A stretch of DNA of 64,000 bases from CAYZAW01 sp964476505 (GTDB lineage Bacteria > Bacillota > Clostridia > Christensenellales > CAG-138), in the NCBI GenBank assembly GCA_964476505.1, contig CAYZAW010000002.1, forward strand, positions 24,430-88,429. The letters run 5' to 3'. Shown here one piece after another: positions 1-8,308 of the stretch. Position 1 is the first letter of the stretch; every line of letters begins with the position of its first letter. The position numbers and the translations under genes are program-made. Below the pieces are notes generated by a model, which saw only the letters and a program-made list of their open reading frames with translations, did not search any database and had not been told where the DNA came from.

Positions 1-2
1 TT

Positions 3-188
3 TCCCCGCTGATTCCGTGGACGCTGGCCTTTACCCTGCCGCTTTCCGCGTTGCAGTACAACAGCCTTGCCTGCCTGCCCTTCGCTGCGTTTTTATGGAT
101 CGGCCCGGTGTATCACTTGATACAGTGTTATGCCTCCGGCGGCTTAAGGTTTCTTTGTAAAGAAACCCTAAGAACCCAGAAACTTTAA
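3..188 (+). CDS. NhaC-like Na+/H+ antiporter, C-terminal fragment
   Basis: The reading frame enters from the left edge and stops at TAA 186-188, leaving about 61 residues. The first 42 are hydrophobic (SPLIPWTLAFTLPL, then LPFAAFLWIGPVYHLIQ). This resembles the last membrane segments of NhaC-family antiporters, which carry an S-P-x-I-P-W motif there. The final 19 residues, starting ASGGLRFLCKE, are polar and are encoded entirely by an intergenic repeat copy (132-186), so the native stop has probably been replaced. The family call rests on a short stretch. Another multi-pass transporter is possible. Confidence 0.5.
   Translation, partial: SPLIPWTLAFTLPLSALQYNSLACLPFAAFLWIGPVYHLIQCYASGGLRFLCKETLRTQKL
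132..186 (-). repeat. GCCGCCGGAGGC/TTAGG hairpin repeat, copy A
   Basis: Read on the plus strand this starts with GCCTCCGGCGG and continues into a stem, GGTTTCTTT/AAAGAAACC, then CCTAAGAACC. Three more copies lie at 18757-18822, 45509-45546 and 61989-62038. In all four the GCCTCCGGCGG side faces the 3' end of a gene and the stem follows in transcript order. Here the gene is on the plus strand and the repeat lies inside its last codons. It probably acts as a terminator or 3'-end element. Confidence 0.7.
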
Positions 189-205
189 AATATACATTGC
201 TATTA

Positions 206-340
206 TTTAAGGGGCTGTGCTGTGCACAGTCCTTTAAACATTACCCTTACTATCCCCCCCCCTCGCCGGGATCATTCCCGGCGAATGAAAGGGGTCGCAG
301 GGGATAGTATCCCCTGCCGGGGTATGGGGCAGCGCCCCAT
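206..340 (-). repeat. multi-hairpin intergenic element, divergent copy
   Basis: Four consecutive inverted repeats: 206-238 (TTTAAGG arms), 264-283 (CGCCGGGA/TCCCGGCG), 297-317 (GCAGGGGATA/TATCCCCTGC) and 324-340 (ATGGGGC/GCCCCAT). The last lies 6 bp past the copZ stop. The arrangement, and the terminal GGGGCAGCGCCCC hairpin, match the two better conserved copies at 11524-11660 and 57288-57420, although the middle arms differ in sequence. Each copy sits directly 3' of a minus-strand gene. Confidence 0.6.
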
Positions 341-346
341 GTTGAA

Positions 347-538
347 TCATTCCACTGCCGTAAAGCCCAAATCGTCCAGTGCGTCCACGGCGGTTTTCAC
401 GCAGTTTTCGCAGCCGTTCACGGTCACGGTTTTGTCGTTTAACGAAACAGAATAGTCCAGCCCCGCCTCGGTAAGCGCCTTTTCGATGCGCGCTACGCAA
501 TGCTCGCAGTGCATTTCCTCCACATGTAATACAGCCAT
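347..538 (-). CDS. copZ: CopZ-like copper chaperone (HMA domain)
   Basis: This 63-residue protein is a single heavy-metal-associated domain with metal-binding motif MHCEHC at residues 9-14 near the N terminus. Such proteins carry Cu(I) in the cytoplasm and hand it to the CopA ATPase. It carries a second cysteine pair, GCENC, about residues 42-46, where most CopZ proteins have none, so it could bind a second ion or be redox-sensitive. It is the last gene of a copA-csoR-copZ operon, 15 bp after csoR. The start is the only ATG, with GGAG upstream. Confidence 0.88.
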   Translation of the reverse strand: MAVLHVEEMHCEHCVARIEKALTEAGLDYSVSLNDKTVTVNGCENCVKTAVDALDDLGFTAVE

Positions 539-553
539 TATGTTTTCTCCTTC

Positions 554-856
554 TTACATCATTTTTTTCAGGGTGTCCGTTAACTCGTCTATCACCGTAT
601 CGTCCCCTGCGCGCAAGCCCTCGGCAACGCAGGAGCGGATATGGTTTTCCAAAAGCAGGCGGGAAAATGCAGAGAGCGCCGCCTGCACGGCGGAGGCTTG
701 TATCAGCACGTCCGTACAGTATGCGTCCTGCTCCAGCATGCTTTTGATGCCGCGCACCTGCCCTTCGATGCGGTTGAGGCGGTGGATGAGCGCCTTGTAC
801 TCCGCTTCGTTACGATGCTTGGTTTTATGGGTACAGCAAGGTTGATTTCCTTCCAT
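554..856 (-). CDS. csoR: CsoR-family copper-sensing repressor
   Basis: This 100-residue all-helical protein has the CsoR signature: HRLNRIEGQVRGI in helix 1, Cys in DAYCTDVL, then His and Cys in NHIRSCV. This is the Cu(I)-binding C-H-C set of copper sensors. CsoR tetramers bind operator DNA without copper and let go when Cu(I) binds. The N terminus adds a short CCTHK segment. It lies between copA and copZ (12 and 15 bp gaps), so it probably represses its own operon through the GC-flanked palindrome at 3121-3141. FrmR/RcnR-type relatives are less likely given the residues and neighbours. Confidence 0.92.
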   Translation of the reverse strand: MEGNQPCCTHKTKHRNEAEYKALIHRLNRIEGQVRGIKSMLEQDAYCTDVLIQASAVQAALSAFSRLLLENHIRSCVAEGLRAGDDTVIDELTDTLKKMM

Positions 857-868
857 ATGCAGCCCTCC

Positions 869-3109
869 TTATAGCTTTTTCGTGCCCAAGCGCAGAGCGT
901 TTGTGACCACACAAACGGAGCTTAGCGACATTGCCAGCCCCGCCAGCATGGGCGACAGCAGCGGCCCGCCAAAGGCATACAGCAGCCCTGCCGCAACGGG
1001 AATACCCACGGTATTGTAAAAGAACGCCCAAAACAGATTTTGCTTGATGTTTTGAAGGGTCAGGCGGCTCAGGCGAATGGCGCGGGCAACGTCTGTAAGA
1101 TCGCTTTTCATCAGCACCACATCCGCCGTTTCGATGGCGATATCGCTGCCCTGCCCGATCGCGCAGCCAACGTCTGCCTGCGCCAGCGCGGGTGCGTCGT
1201 TCACGCCATCTCCCACCATTAAAACGGTTTTACCCGTATCCTGCAAGGTCTTGATATGCGCGGCCTTTTCCTCCGGCAGCACCTCGGAGATCACCGTATC
1301 CACGCCGGTCACGCTTCCAATATGCGCCGCGGCAAGGCGGTTGTCTCCGGTCAAGAGCACGGTTTGAACGCCCATTTCCCGAAGGGTCTTGATGGCGGCG
1401 GCGCTGGTGGGCTTTACAGTATCCGCCATAGTGATAAGCCCCAACAATTCCTTCTCCACGGCGGTATAGATCACCGTTTCGCCCCGGCTTGCCGCCTCGT
1501 TTGCCGCTTTACCGTAAGGCGCGGTATCCACGCCCGCCTCGTTTAACAGCCGTGCGTTTCCAAGCATGGCCTGCCGCCCGTCTGAAAGGGTGGCTGTCAC
1601 GCCAAAGCCGGGCTTATTTTGATTGTCTGTTACGGTCAGTGTCTCCACGCGTCTTTCCGCGCCGTATGCCGTAACGGCCTGCGCCAGAGGGTGCGCGGAG
1701 GCCTGCTCCAAGGTGCAGGCAACGGTTAAAAGCGCGTTTTCATCGTTGGCGTATACCCCCGTAACACGGGGCTTGCCCTCGGTAACGGTGCCGGTTTTAT
1801 CCAGCACCACCACGCCGGCATGGCGCACGGTTTCCAGCGCCTCGCCGCTTCTGATCAATATACCCTGCTGGGCACCCAAGCCGGTACCCACCATTATGGC
1901 GGTGGGGGTTGCCAAGCCCAAGGCGCAGGGGCAGGCGATCACCAGCACGCTGGTAAAAATACGAAGCGCAAAGGACAGCGGCTCCCCTGCAATGAGCCAA
2001 ACAGCCGCTGCGATAACGGCGATCGCCATGACCGTTGGCACGAATACCCCCGCCACCTTATCCGCGGTTTTTGCGATGGGCGCTTTTTTGCCCTGCGCCT
2101 CCTCCACAAAACGGATGATGCGCGAAAGCGTGGTGTCCGCGCCCACCCGCTGTACGCGGATGTACAACGCGCCGTTGTGATTCACGCTGCCGCCGGTAAC
2201 GGCACTGCCCGCGGTTTTTTCCACAGGCAGGCTTTCGCCTGTAAGCATAGACTCGTCCACGCTGCTTTCCCCTTCCTCCACGATACCGTCCAAGGGGATA
2301 CGCGCGCCGGGCTTCACCAGCAGAATATCGCCGATCACGCAAAGATCGGTGGAGACCTCCGTAAACTGCCCGTTGGGCGTTTTTCTAAGCGCCGTATCGG
2401 GCGAGAGCGCCATGAGCTTTTGAATAGCGCCCTTGGTTTTTTCCTTGCTGCCCGCCTCCAAATGCTTGCCCAACAGCACCAGCGTTATGACCACCGCCGC
2501 AGATTCGTAATACAGGTGATGCACATGCATGGGGGTATCGGAAAGCAGGAAGGTCATGACCAAGCTGTACAAAAAGGACGCGCCGGAGCCTATGGCGACC
2601 AGCGTATCCATATTGGGATTACCGTGGAAGAGCGCCTTCAGCCCGCCGGTAAAGAACCGCCTGCCAAAGTACAGCACGGGGATTGTTAACAATAATTGCA
2701 GCAGCGCAAAATTGACCGGATGCGTGTGCATGGAAAACACATTCGGCATAGGCAGGTCGTGTATTAACATCTGCCCCATGGAAACGTATAGCAGCAGCGA
2801 AGAACACACCGCTGCCAGTATGATCTCCCGCCGCTCCCGTATATGCGCGTTTACCGCCGTATCGGCCTTTGCAGTTGATCGCTTATCTTCTGTTTTTGCT
2901 TGCTGCGCGGCGGTAAAGCCCGCCCTTTCTATTTTTGAAATGATATCTGCGGGGCCAAGCTGCGCTTCGTCGTACACGATTCTAAGCTTGCCCGTCGTTA
3001 AATTCACATCGCTTTGTGTGACCCCCGGCAGCTTTCTTGTGACCCGCTCCACCGCACTGCTGCACGCCGCGCAGGACATCCCGCCGATTTCATATGTTTC
3101 TTCTCGCAT
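869..3109 (-). CDS. copA: copper-exporting P1B-type ATPase CopA
   Basis: This 746-residue P1B ATPase exports Cu(I) across the membrane. It has one N-terminal HMA domain (GMSCAAC, Cys13 and Cys16), then membrane helices, the TGES actuator motif near 290, the CPC metal-site motif at 393-395 in IACPCALGLATPT, phosphorylated Asp437 in DKTGTVT, and a C-terminal GDGVNDAPAL hinge. The start is the ATG at 3109, which has GGAGGTGTAAC in front. An upstream in-frame ATG would put the operator inside the coding region. It is first in the copA-csoR-copZ operon and is expected to be induced by copper through CsoR. Confidence 0.95.
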   Translation of the reverse strand: MREETYEIGGMSCAACSSAVERVTRKLPGVTQSDVNLTTGKLRIVYDEAQLGPADIISKIERAGFTAAQQAKTEDKRSTAKADTAVNAHIRERREIILAAVCSSLLLYVSMGQMLIHDLPMPNVFSMHTHPVNFALLQLLLTIPVLYFGRRFFTGGLKALFHGNPNMDTLVAIGSGASFLYSLVMTFLLSDTPMHVHHLYYESAAVVITLVLLGKHLEAGSKEKTKGAIQKLMALSPDTALRKTPNGQFTEVSTDLCVIGDILLVKPGARIPLDGIVEEGESSVDESMLTGESLPVEKTAGSAVTGGSVNHNGALYIRVQRVGADTTLSRIIRFVEEAQGKKAPIAKTADKVAGVFVPTVMAIAVIAAAVWLIAGEPLSFALRIFTSVLVIACPCALGLATPTAIMVGTGLGAQQGILIRSGEALETVRHAGVVVLDKTGTVTEGKPRVTGVYANDENALLTVACTLEQASAHPLAQAVTAYGAERRVETLTVTDNQNKPGFGVTATLSDGRQAMLGNARLLNEAGVDTAPYGKAANEAASRGETVIYTAVEKELLGLITMADTVKPTSAAAIKTLREMGVQTVLLTGDNRLAAAHIGSVTGVDTVISEVLPEEKAAHIKTLQDTGKTVLMVGDGVNDAPALAQADVGCAIGQGSDIAIETADVVLMKSDLTDVARAIRLSRLTLQNIKQNLFWAFFYNTVGIPVAAGLLYAFGGPLLSPMLAGLAMSLSSVCVVTNALRLGTKKL

Positions 3110-3120
3110 GTTACACCTCC

Positions 3121-3141
3121 ATATACCCCCATGGGGTATAT
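3121..3141 (-). promoter_or_regulatory. CsoR operator
   Basis: A 21-bp inverted repeat with arms ATATACCCC and GGGGTATAT around a CAT centre. It matches the G/C-tract palindromes known as CsoR operators (TACCCC...GGGGTA type). It sits between the copA -10 box and the copA ribosome binding site, overlapping the expected transcription start, so bound CsoR would block initiation. Confidence 0.85.
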
Positions 3142-3151
3142 CGTGTTTCTC

Positions 3152-3180
3152 ATTATACAATGCGAAAAGCCTGTTGTAAA
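3152..3180 (-). promoter_or_regulatory. copA operon promoter
   Basis: On the minus strand, TTTACA (3175-3180) and TATAAT (3152-3157) are separated by 17 bp, a near-consensus sigma-A promoter. The start site would fall near 3145, next to the CsoR operator. The -35 box lies 5 bp beyond the mtlD stop codon. Confidence 0.8.
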
Positions 3181-3185
3181 GGGGC

Positions 3186-4364
3186 TTATAAGAGCGCCTC
3201 CAGCGCTTCTTCGGGCATGCCCGTATAGAGAAACGGCAGTAAGCCGCTAATATCCCGGTTTAGGGGATGCCCCTCCGGCAAGCCGGACAGCGCCGCAAGC
3301 GCGGCTGCCGCTGCTTCTTTTGTGATCGGCTGCTGCTGCTCTGATAAATGCGCATGCACCGCCGCTGCCGCGCCCAGCAATATCTCACGATCGGATACGC
3401 CCTGCTCCCGGCATAACAGCGCCGCGCCGATGAGCCTGTCGTTTTGCCGGAGCTTTCGCACCGGGTCGGCCGCCACTCTTTTGCAGGTATCCCCCAAAGC
3501 GCGGTTTTGGAAGCGGCCAATCAAGTCCTCCGCATACAGCGTCAGCGCCTCTTGATTTTGCCCGTATTTCATTCCAAGGGCTTTGCCGCTGCTTTGCATG
3601 GCGGCAGCAGCCGCCCTTGCAACGACCGGGCACCGCATGGCTTCGCATATGGTATCCTTGCCCAATAGCAGCCCCAGATATGCCACCACGCCATGCCCCA
3701 TATTGTGGATATACAGCTTTTCCCCGATGCAAAAATCAAAGGGCGAATACGCGGTAAGCCCCGCAATATCCGGCACAGCGCCGCATATAGCGTCTGCGTC
3801 CACGGGCAGCCTGTTATATGGCTCGGTCACGATGCGAAGAGGATCACCCGCTTGCATCTGCTCCGTTTGGATGGGCACCATGCGCCCCACCGAGGCACGC
3901 ACAAAGCCGATGCATTCTGTTGCATACGCTTGTTCCTCGGAGGTTAAAAAGGCAAACACAGCGCCGCATAATACGGCATCCGCATCCACCTGATTTTCGC
4001 AAATGATGATGTTCAAGGGCGGCGCGTTTTGCGCCCGGCGCAGGCGAATGCCAGCAGCAATGGGCCTGGCGATACGCCCGATGTTGTTGACCCCCACCGC
4101 CGTTGCCAGCACGTTTGCGGAGGCAATGGCCTCTGCCGCCGCCTGCGCATTTCTGCCGTCGATGGCGTAAACGCCCGAAACCAGCACATCCTCCTGCCCG
4201 CTGTTTGTTACATAGCGCACGGGGTACTGCCGCCGTTCGTTCAGTTGGGCGATCAGCTGCGCCTGCGTATCGATAAAGGTGATTTCATATCCGCTTTTGG
4301 CGCACAGCGCCGCAAAAAAGCCGCGCCCGATGTTTCCCGCGCCATACATCACTGCCTGTTTCAT
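3186..4364 (-). CDS. mtlD: mannitol-1-phosphate 5-dehydrogenase
   Basis: This 392-residue protein belongs to the polyol-specific long-chain dehydrogenase family, slightly longer than the roughly 380 of typical MtlD. The NAD-binding GAGNIGRGF is at residues 8-16. The signature K-x4-N-x2-H appears in EKLYIHNMGH and supplies the catalytic lysine. The reaction is mannitol 1-phosphate + NAD+ to fructose 6-phosphate. No mannitol PTS gene is nearby. It is instead 12 bp after a PfkB kinase gene on the same strand, so a related sugar-alcohol phosphate may be the substrate. The start ATG lies close downstream of the preceding gene's stop. Confidence 0.82.
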   Translation of the reverse strand: MKQAVMYGAGNIGRGFFAALCAKSGYEITFIDTQAQLIAQLNERRQYPVRYVTNSGQEDVLVSGVYAIDGRNAQAAAEAIASANVLATAVGVNNIGRIARPIAAGIRLRRAQNAPPLNIIICENQVDADAVLCGAVFAFLTSEEQAYATECIGFVRASVGRMVPIQTEQMQAGDPLRIVTEPYNRLPVDADAICGAVPDIAGLTAYSPFDFCIGEKLYIHNMGHGVVAYLGLLLGKDTICEAMRCPVVARAAAAAMQSSGKALGMKYGQNQEALTLYAEDLIGRFQNRALGDTCKRVAADPVRKLRQNDRLIGAALLCREQGVSDREILLGAAAAVHAHLSEQQQPITKEAAAAALAALSGLPEGHPLNRDISGLLPFLYTGMPEEALEALL

Positions 4365-4376
4365 AGCATTGCTCCG

Positions 4377-5375
4377 TTACTGCATACTGCGATAAAGCCT
4401 AAGCGCCTCCTGCGCCGCAGGCACGCCTGCCGACGCGCCGCTCTCCCGCAGGGAACACATGGCGGCAGCCGTTCCCAACTCCAAGGCGGCAAAAAGCGGC
4501 TGCTCCTGATACGCGGCGTACAGCACACCGGCGCAAAACGCATCTCCCGCGCCCACCGTGCCGCGAATAAAGCCCGCCGGTAGCTTGGGGCTTGCTGCCT
4601 CTTGCAAGCGTCCCGCCTCGTCCATGCCCCACGCACCCTCTTGGGCGTGTATCACCGCCCAGCGGGAAACGCCCATGTCCTTAAGCGCAGTCAATGCCCG
4701 GGGCATGTTTTTTGCTAAGAGCACACCACCCTCCCGCAAGGGCACACCCGTTGTATACTGCGCCTCCAGCTCGTTGATAATGCAAAAATCCGTGTATTTG
4801 AGCGCCGGGGGCACAATGGTTTGATACCGCGTGCCGGATTCGCTTACCACGTCCACGGAGGTCAGTATCCCCCGCTCCTTGGCGTGGCACAACAGCCGCG
4901 CCATTTTGGTGCCGTATGTACCGTCCGGCGCGTCCAAAGCATCTAACAGCAGCAGGTAGCCGATATGCAAGATATCGCAGGAGAGCGTATCCCAGTTAAA
5001 ACAATCCTCGTTCAGCTTGGCGTTGCCGCCCCGGGAATGGAAAAAGCTGCGCTGGTTGGTGGAAACATCGTGCATCACCGCCGTAAAGGAGGTGGTTCCC
5101 TCCCGCCGGATACGGGAGCAATCGATATTGGAATACGCCGACAACGCGGACAGAATAAATGCGCCTTCCTCGTCCTGCCCCGCCATGCCCACCGCCTTGA
5201 TGGGAAGGGACGCGTCCAGCCTTGCAAGATCCAGCGCCACGTTACAAAGCGCACCGCCGGTGCTTTTGGTAATGCCCTCCTGTATGGTGGTGAGCTCCCC
5301 AAGCTTTGGATACCCCGAAATAGGATACAGCACGTCCACCAGCATATTGCCCGCCACGCAGATTCCCTTGTTCAT
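4377..5375 (-). CDS. PfkB-family carbohydrate kinase
   Basis: This 332-residue ribokinase-like kinase has an N-terminal GNMLVDVLYP strand, the STGGALCNVALDLARL sugar-binding segment near residue 38, and the C-terminal anion-hole motif GTVGAGDAF with its catalytic Asp. The first Thr/Asp position of the usual DTxGAGD is Gly. Such enzymes phosphorylate sugars or nucleosides with ATP. The substrate cannot be read from sequence, but the neighbouring mtlD suggests sugar-phosphate metabolism. The start chosen is the ATG at 5375 with AGAGGCGGG upstream. The longer frame begins with 37 low-complexity residues and no ribosome site. Confidence 0.85.
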   Translation of the reverse strand: MNKGICVAGNMLVDVLYPISGYPKLGELTTIQEGITKSTGGALCNVALDLARLDASLPIKAVGMAGQDEEGAFILSALSAYSNIDCSRIRREGTTSFTAVMHDVSTNQRSFFHSRGGNAKLNEDCFNWDTLSCDILHIGYLLLLDALDAPDGTYGTKMARLLCHAKERGILTSVDVVSESGTRYQTIVPPALKYTDFCIINELEAQYTTGVPLREGGVLLAKNMPRALTALKDMGVSRWAVIHAQEGAWGMDEAGRLQEAASPKLPAGFIRGTVGAGDAFCAGVLYAAYQEQPLFAALELGTAAAMCSLRESGASAGVPAAQEALRLYRSMQ

Positions 5376-5397
5376 ACCGTGCCCGCCTCTCTGCGTA

Positions 5398-5775
5398 TTA
5401 CCGCTTATCATAAGGATGGGTATGCTTCCACTCCGCCCGGTAATCCCGGATTTCCCGGATCTTTCCCTCGCTGTTGAACCGGGCAATGCTCACGCCGTCG
5501 TAGCCGGTTTTACCGGTTTCGTCCTCGGACACATAGTACCATTCCGCCGCCAGCATGCCGTTGATTTCAAAGCTGCGCTTGACCTCCCATTCGATCACCC
5601 GGCTACGCTTTTCGCAGTCTGCAAACCACATTCGCATCTGCTCTATGCCGCGGTACTCCGCACCGTGGCTTTCACGGCAAACGATGTCCTCCGCCATCAC
5701 GTCCGGCAGCGCGGATGCGTCTCTCTTGCGCCACATGGTGGTGTATTGCCGGAATGTCTTTTCGTTTTGCGTCAT
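5398..5775 (-). CDS. SnoaL/NTF2-like protein
   Basis: This 125-residue protein has the pattern of the NTF2/SnoaL cone fold: an N-terminal helix followed by ED(I/V)xCRESHGAEYRG, then a central WYYVSED strand and a closing FNSEGKIREIRDYRAEW. Proteins of this kind are small ligand-binding domains or isomerase-like enzymes, and no specific substrate is implied. It sits 22 bp before the PfkB kinase gene and 24 bp after the clostripain gene, apparently in the same minus-strand operon. AGGTCTACC lies before the ATG. Confidence 0.75.
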   Translation of the reverse strand: MTQNEKTFRQYTTMWRKRDASALPDVMAEDIVCRESHGAEYRGIEQMRMWFADCEKRSRVIEWEVKRSFEINGMLAAEWYYVSEDETGKTGYDGVSIARFNSEGKIREIRDYRAEWKHTHPYDKR

Positions 5776-5799
5776 GGTAGACCTCCCTCGTATCGTTCC

Positions 5800-8205
5800 C
5801 TATGCCAAGGGCTTATTGGTGACCGCCTCTGCCCAGTATCGGTTGCCGTAAATATCCGTAAAGCGATAGGTCATGCTGTACGGCATGTCGCCCACGGGCG
5901 CGTTGTTGATCGTCCAACTGCCGGTTGCGGTAAACTGCTCGCCCAGATAGTAAGAGTCGCTATACGTGCCGTCGTAAGCGTAATAATCGCACAGGTAGTC
6001 GATCTTGTCGCCCGCCTTGATCTCGATCAAGCCCTTGGCGGCGGTATCGGTTTCTGCGTTACTATCGTAAACCAGCCTTGCACCCAATACACTGCCCTCG
6101 GGCACGGTATCCGTAAAGCACAGCACGATCTCCACCTGCCTGCCGTTTAAGTACGCCGGCACATAGCCCGTGATGCGGTAGCTTTCTCCCGCGTGATCGT
6201 CCGTTTCCATATAGTAGCTTACGATCTGCCCGTTCAGCGCCAGCCAAGTGCCGTCATAGTCCATCACAAGGTCGCCGTCGTCATTGTATTCGTATACGTT
6301 GTCTAACCCAAGGTCAATGAAGCCCTCGCCGTCGTCCAAGAACACGCTTTGCTCCATGAAGCGCACGTCGCTCCACTGCGCCTCGGAAAGCGCGATCACC
6401 TTTTGCCCGTTCTTTTCGGTGATGACCAACGCGGAGGGATCAAAGCGATTCTCCGCAAAATAATCCTTGGAGGCACGCACCCGACCCATATCCAGCCAAG
6501 ATGCGATATCGCCAACCTCCAGAAGGTCGCCTAAGCCGCTGCCGCCGGAGCCGCTTGTGATGGTGCTGCCGCCGGACAGGAACACGTCTAACAAGCTGCC
6601 CGCGTCCAGCCCGCCGCCGGAGGTGGAGCCCTCCGTAAGCATGCCCGCGCCCGCCTGCAAAAGCGTACCCAACAGGTCTCCGCCGCCGAAGGACGTTGCC
6701 TGCCCGCCTACCGTCATACTGGCAAAGCTGCGGATGCAGTCCGTGTATTCCTCGTCCATGCCGAATTTTTCGTAGGTGTTCAGCGCATTGCCTACCTTGG
6801 CAATGGAGTTGTGCGGGAAGTAGATGGAAACGCCGTTGGCATTATCGATACCGGCGGTGCGGTTGTATTTGATGCAGCCCTCCAGCGCTTTTACAAGCGC
6901 CTTTGCCTCGGAGGTATTCAGGTTCTTGGCAAAATGGATCAAGTCCACCTGATTGATGCCCGAGGAGAACTCGCGGCTGCCGGTGCGTGCGTTAGACACG
7001 GTTTCATACCCGTCATGATCGATCATATCGCTCATGGAGCCCGCAAAGTCCGTAAAGGCTTTGGGTACCGTGCCGGAAAGCTCCGCCAAGTCCATCAGCG
7101 AAAGCGTTGTGGCGCTGCCCTTGGCCTGCTTGGCGGAAACCATGGTATAAGTGTCGATCAGCAGCTTGCCAAGCTCCGGCGTGGGGATGGAGGTGTTCTT
7201 GGAAAGCGCCGTCAGCCAGTCTGTATAATACCAGCCAACGCCCGGCTCCACCTCTTCGGAGGCGATCATGTAATCTGCATAGGGCTCCAGCACCAATGCC
7301 GTTTCCAGCGTGGCCATCAGGCATGCGTCAAAGCCCACGATATCAAACTGCACGCCGCCGTCCTTTAGCGCTTTTCCGATCTCGTCCAGCGTCATGCTGT
7401 CTCCGGTAAAGTGCTGGTCGTAGCCGTAGCCGTTGATGGAACCGCCGCCGTGATCCCACAGCACCAGCAGGTAGCGGTCTGCCGGGTATTCCTTTGCGCT
7501 GTACCGGATGAAGTCCGACAGCGTATCCGGGTCTACCATGGATTCTTTGCCGAGGTCTTTTTCTAAAAGCGTCAGCTCCTTGGTGGTTACCTTATAACGC
7601 TGGTTGGTGCTGCTGCTGACGGTGGTGTTTTTCCACTTTTTTGCGCCGCCGGTCTGCACGATCACGTTCACGTTGTCTGCAATATCCGCGTACAGCATTT
7701 CGTTCAAGTCCGCCGTTGCCATACCGTATTCGGACTCCAAGTCTGTAGCGCACATGTACACCATGACCGTTACGCTATCATTCCCGCCGCCCTTTAGCGC
7801 CGTGTAGCGCTCACGCGCTTTGGAGGAAACAGAGGTGTCCACCGCGTAGGCGGCGGTATCCAGCGCGCTTGTTGGCTCGCTGCTTTCCGTGATATCCGTA
7901 TACGGCGAGGTTTCCTGATTCACAAAGCCCGACAGCGGGTTTGCGCCCTCGCTGCCGCTGCACATTTTGAACACATAAATAATAATCAGCGCCACCACCA
8001 CAAGGGTGATGAGCTTTTTTAAACTGCCGGAGGCGCGAACAGCTCGCCCGCCGCTTCTGCCGCTGCCGGAACTGCCCGAGCCGCCGCTTCTGCCGCTGCC
8101 GCCGGAGCTTCCAACGGGGCCTGTGCCCAAGCCGCTGCCGCGCCTGCGGGCGTTGCCGCCGCCTGCGGAGGATACGATCTTTTTTCTGCCGGATGGTCTA
8201 TCCAT
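5800..8205 (-). CDS. membrane-anchored clostripain-family (C11) protease
   Basis: This 801-residue protein is a C11 cysteine peptidase. The core begins VMVYMCATDLES near residue 147, with catalytic His252 in LWDHGGG and Cys294 in GFDACLMA. This family cleaves after basic residues. The first 60 residues are an arginine-rich Gly/Ser low-complexity region. A single membrane helix (about 64-79) follows, so the N terminus is likely inside and the protease outside. A Ser/Gly-rich linker near residues 500-570 separates the peptidase from a C-terminal beta-rich region of about 230 residues of unknown role. The ATG at 8205 has TGAGGAAATG upstream. Confidence 0.88.
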   Translation of the reverse strand: MDRPSGRKKIVSSAGGGNARRRGSGLGTGPVGSSGGSGRSGGSGSSGSGRSGGRAVRASGSLKKLITLVVVALIIIYVFKMCSGSEGANPLSGFVNQETSPYTDITESSEPTSALDTAAYAVDTSVSSKARERYTALKGGGNDSVTVMVYMCATDLESEYGMATADLNEMLYADIADNVNVIVQTGGAKKWKNTTVSSSTNQRYKVTTKELTLLEKDLGKESMVDPDTLSDFIRYSAKEYPADRYLLVLWDHGGGSINGYGYDQHFTGDSMTLDEIGKALKDGGVQFDIVGFDACLMATLETALVLEPYADYMIASEEVEPGVGWYYTDWLTALSKNTSIPTPELGKLLIDTYTMVSAKQAKGSATTLSLMDLAELSGTVPKAFTDFAGSMSDMIDHDGYETVSNARTGSREFSSGINQVDLIHFAKNLNTSEAKALVKALEGCIKYNRTAGIDNANGVSIYFPHNSIAKVGNALNTYEKFGMDEEYTDCIRSFASMTVGGQATSFGGGDLLGTLLQAGAGMLTEGSTSGGGLDAGSLLDVFLSGGSTITSGSGGSGLGDLLEVGDIASWLDMGRVRASKDYFAENRFDPSALVITEKNGQKVIALSEAQWSDVRFMEQSVFLDDGEGFIDLGLDNVYEYNDDGDLVMDYDGTWLALNGQIVSYYMETDDHAGESYRITGYVPAYLNGRQVEIVLCFTDTVPEGSVLGARLVYDSNAETDTAAKGLIEIKAGDKIDYLCDYYAYDGTYSDSYYLGEQFTATGSWTINNAPVGDMPYSMTYRFTDIYGNRYWAEAVTNKPLA

Positions 8206-8308
8206 TTACATTTCCTCACATTGTTCATTTGTTTATAGCAAACAGCGAAGGAACGTGCCTTCGCATTTATTTTAACATAGGATTGGAACAGTAGAAAGCA
8301 AAATGATG

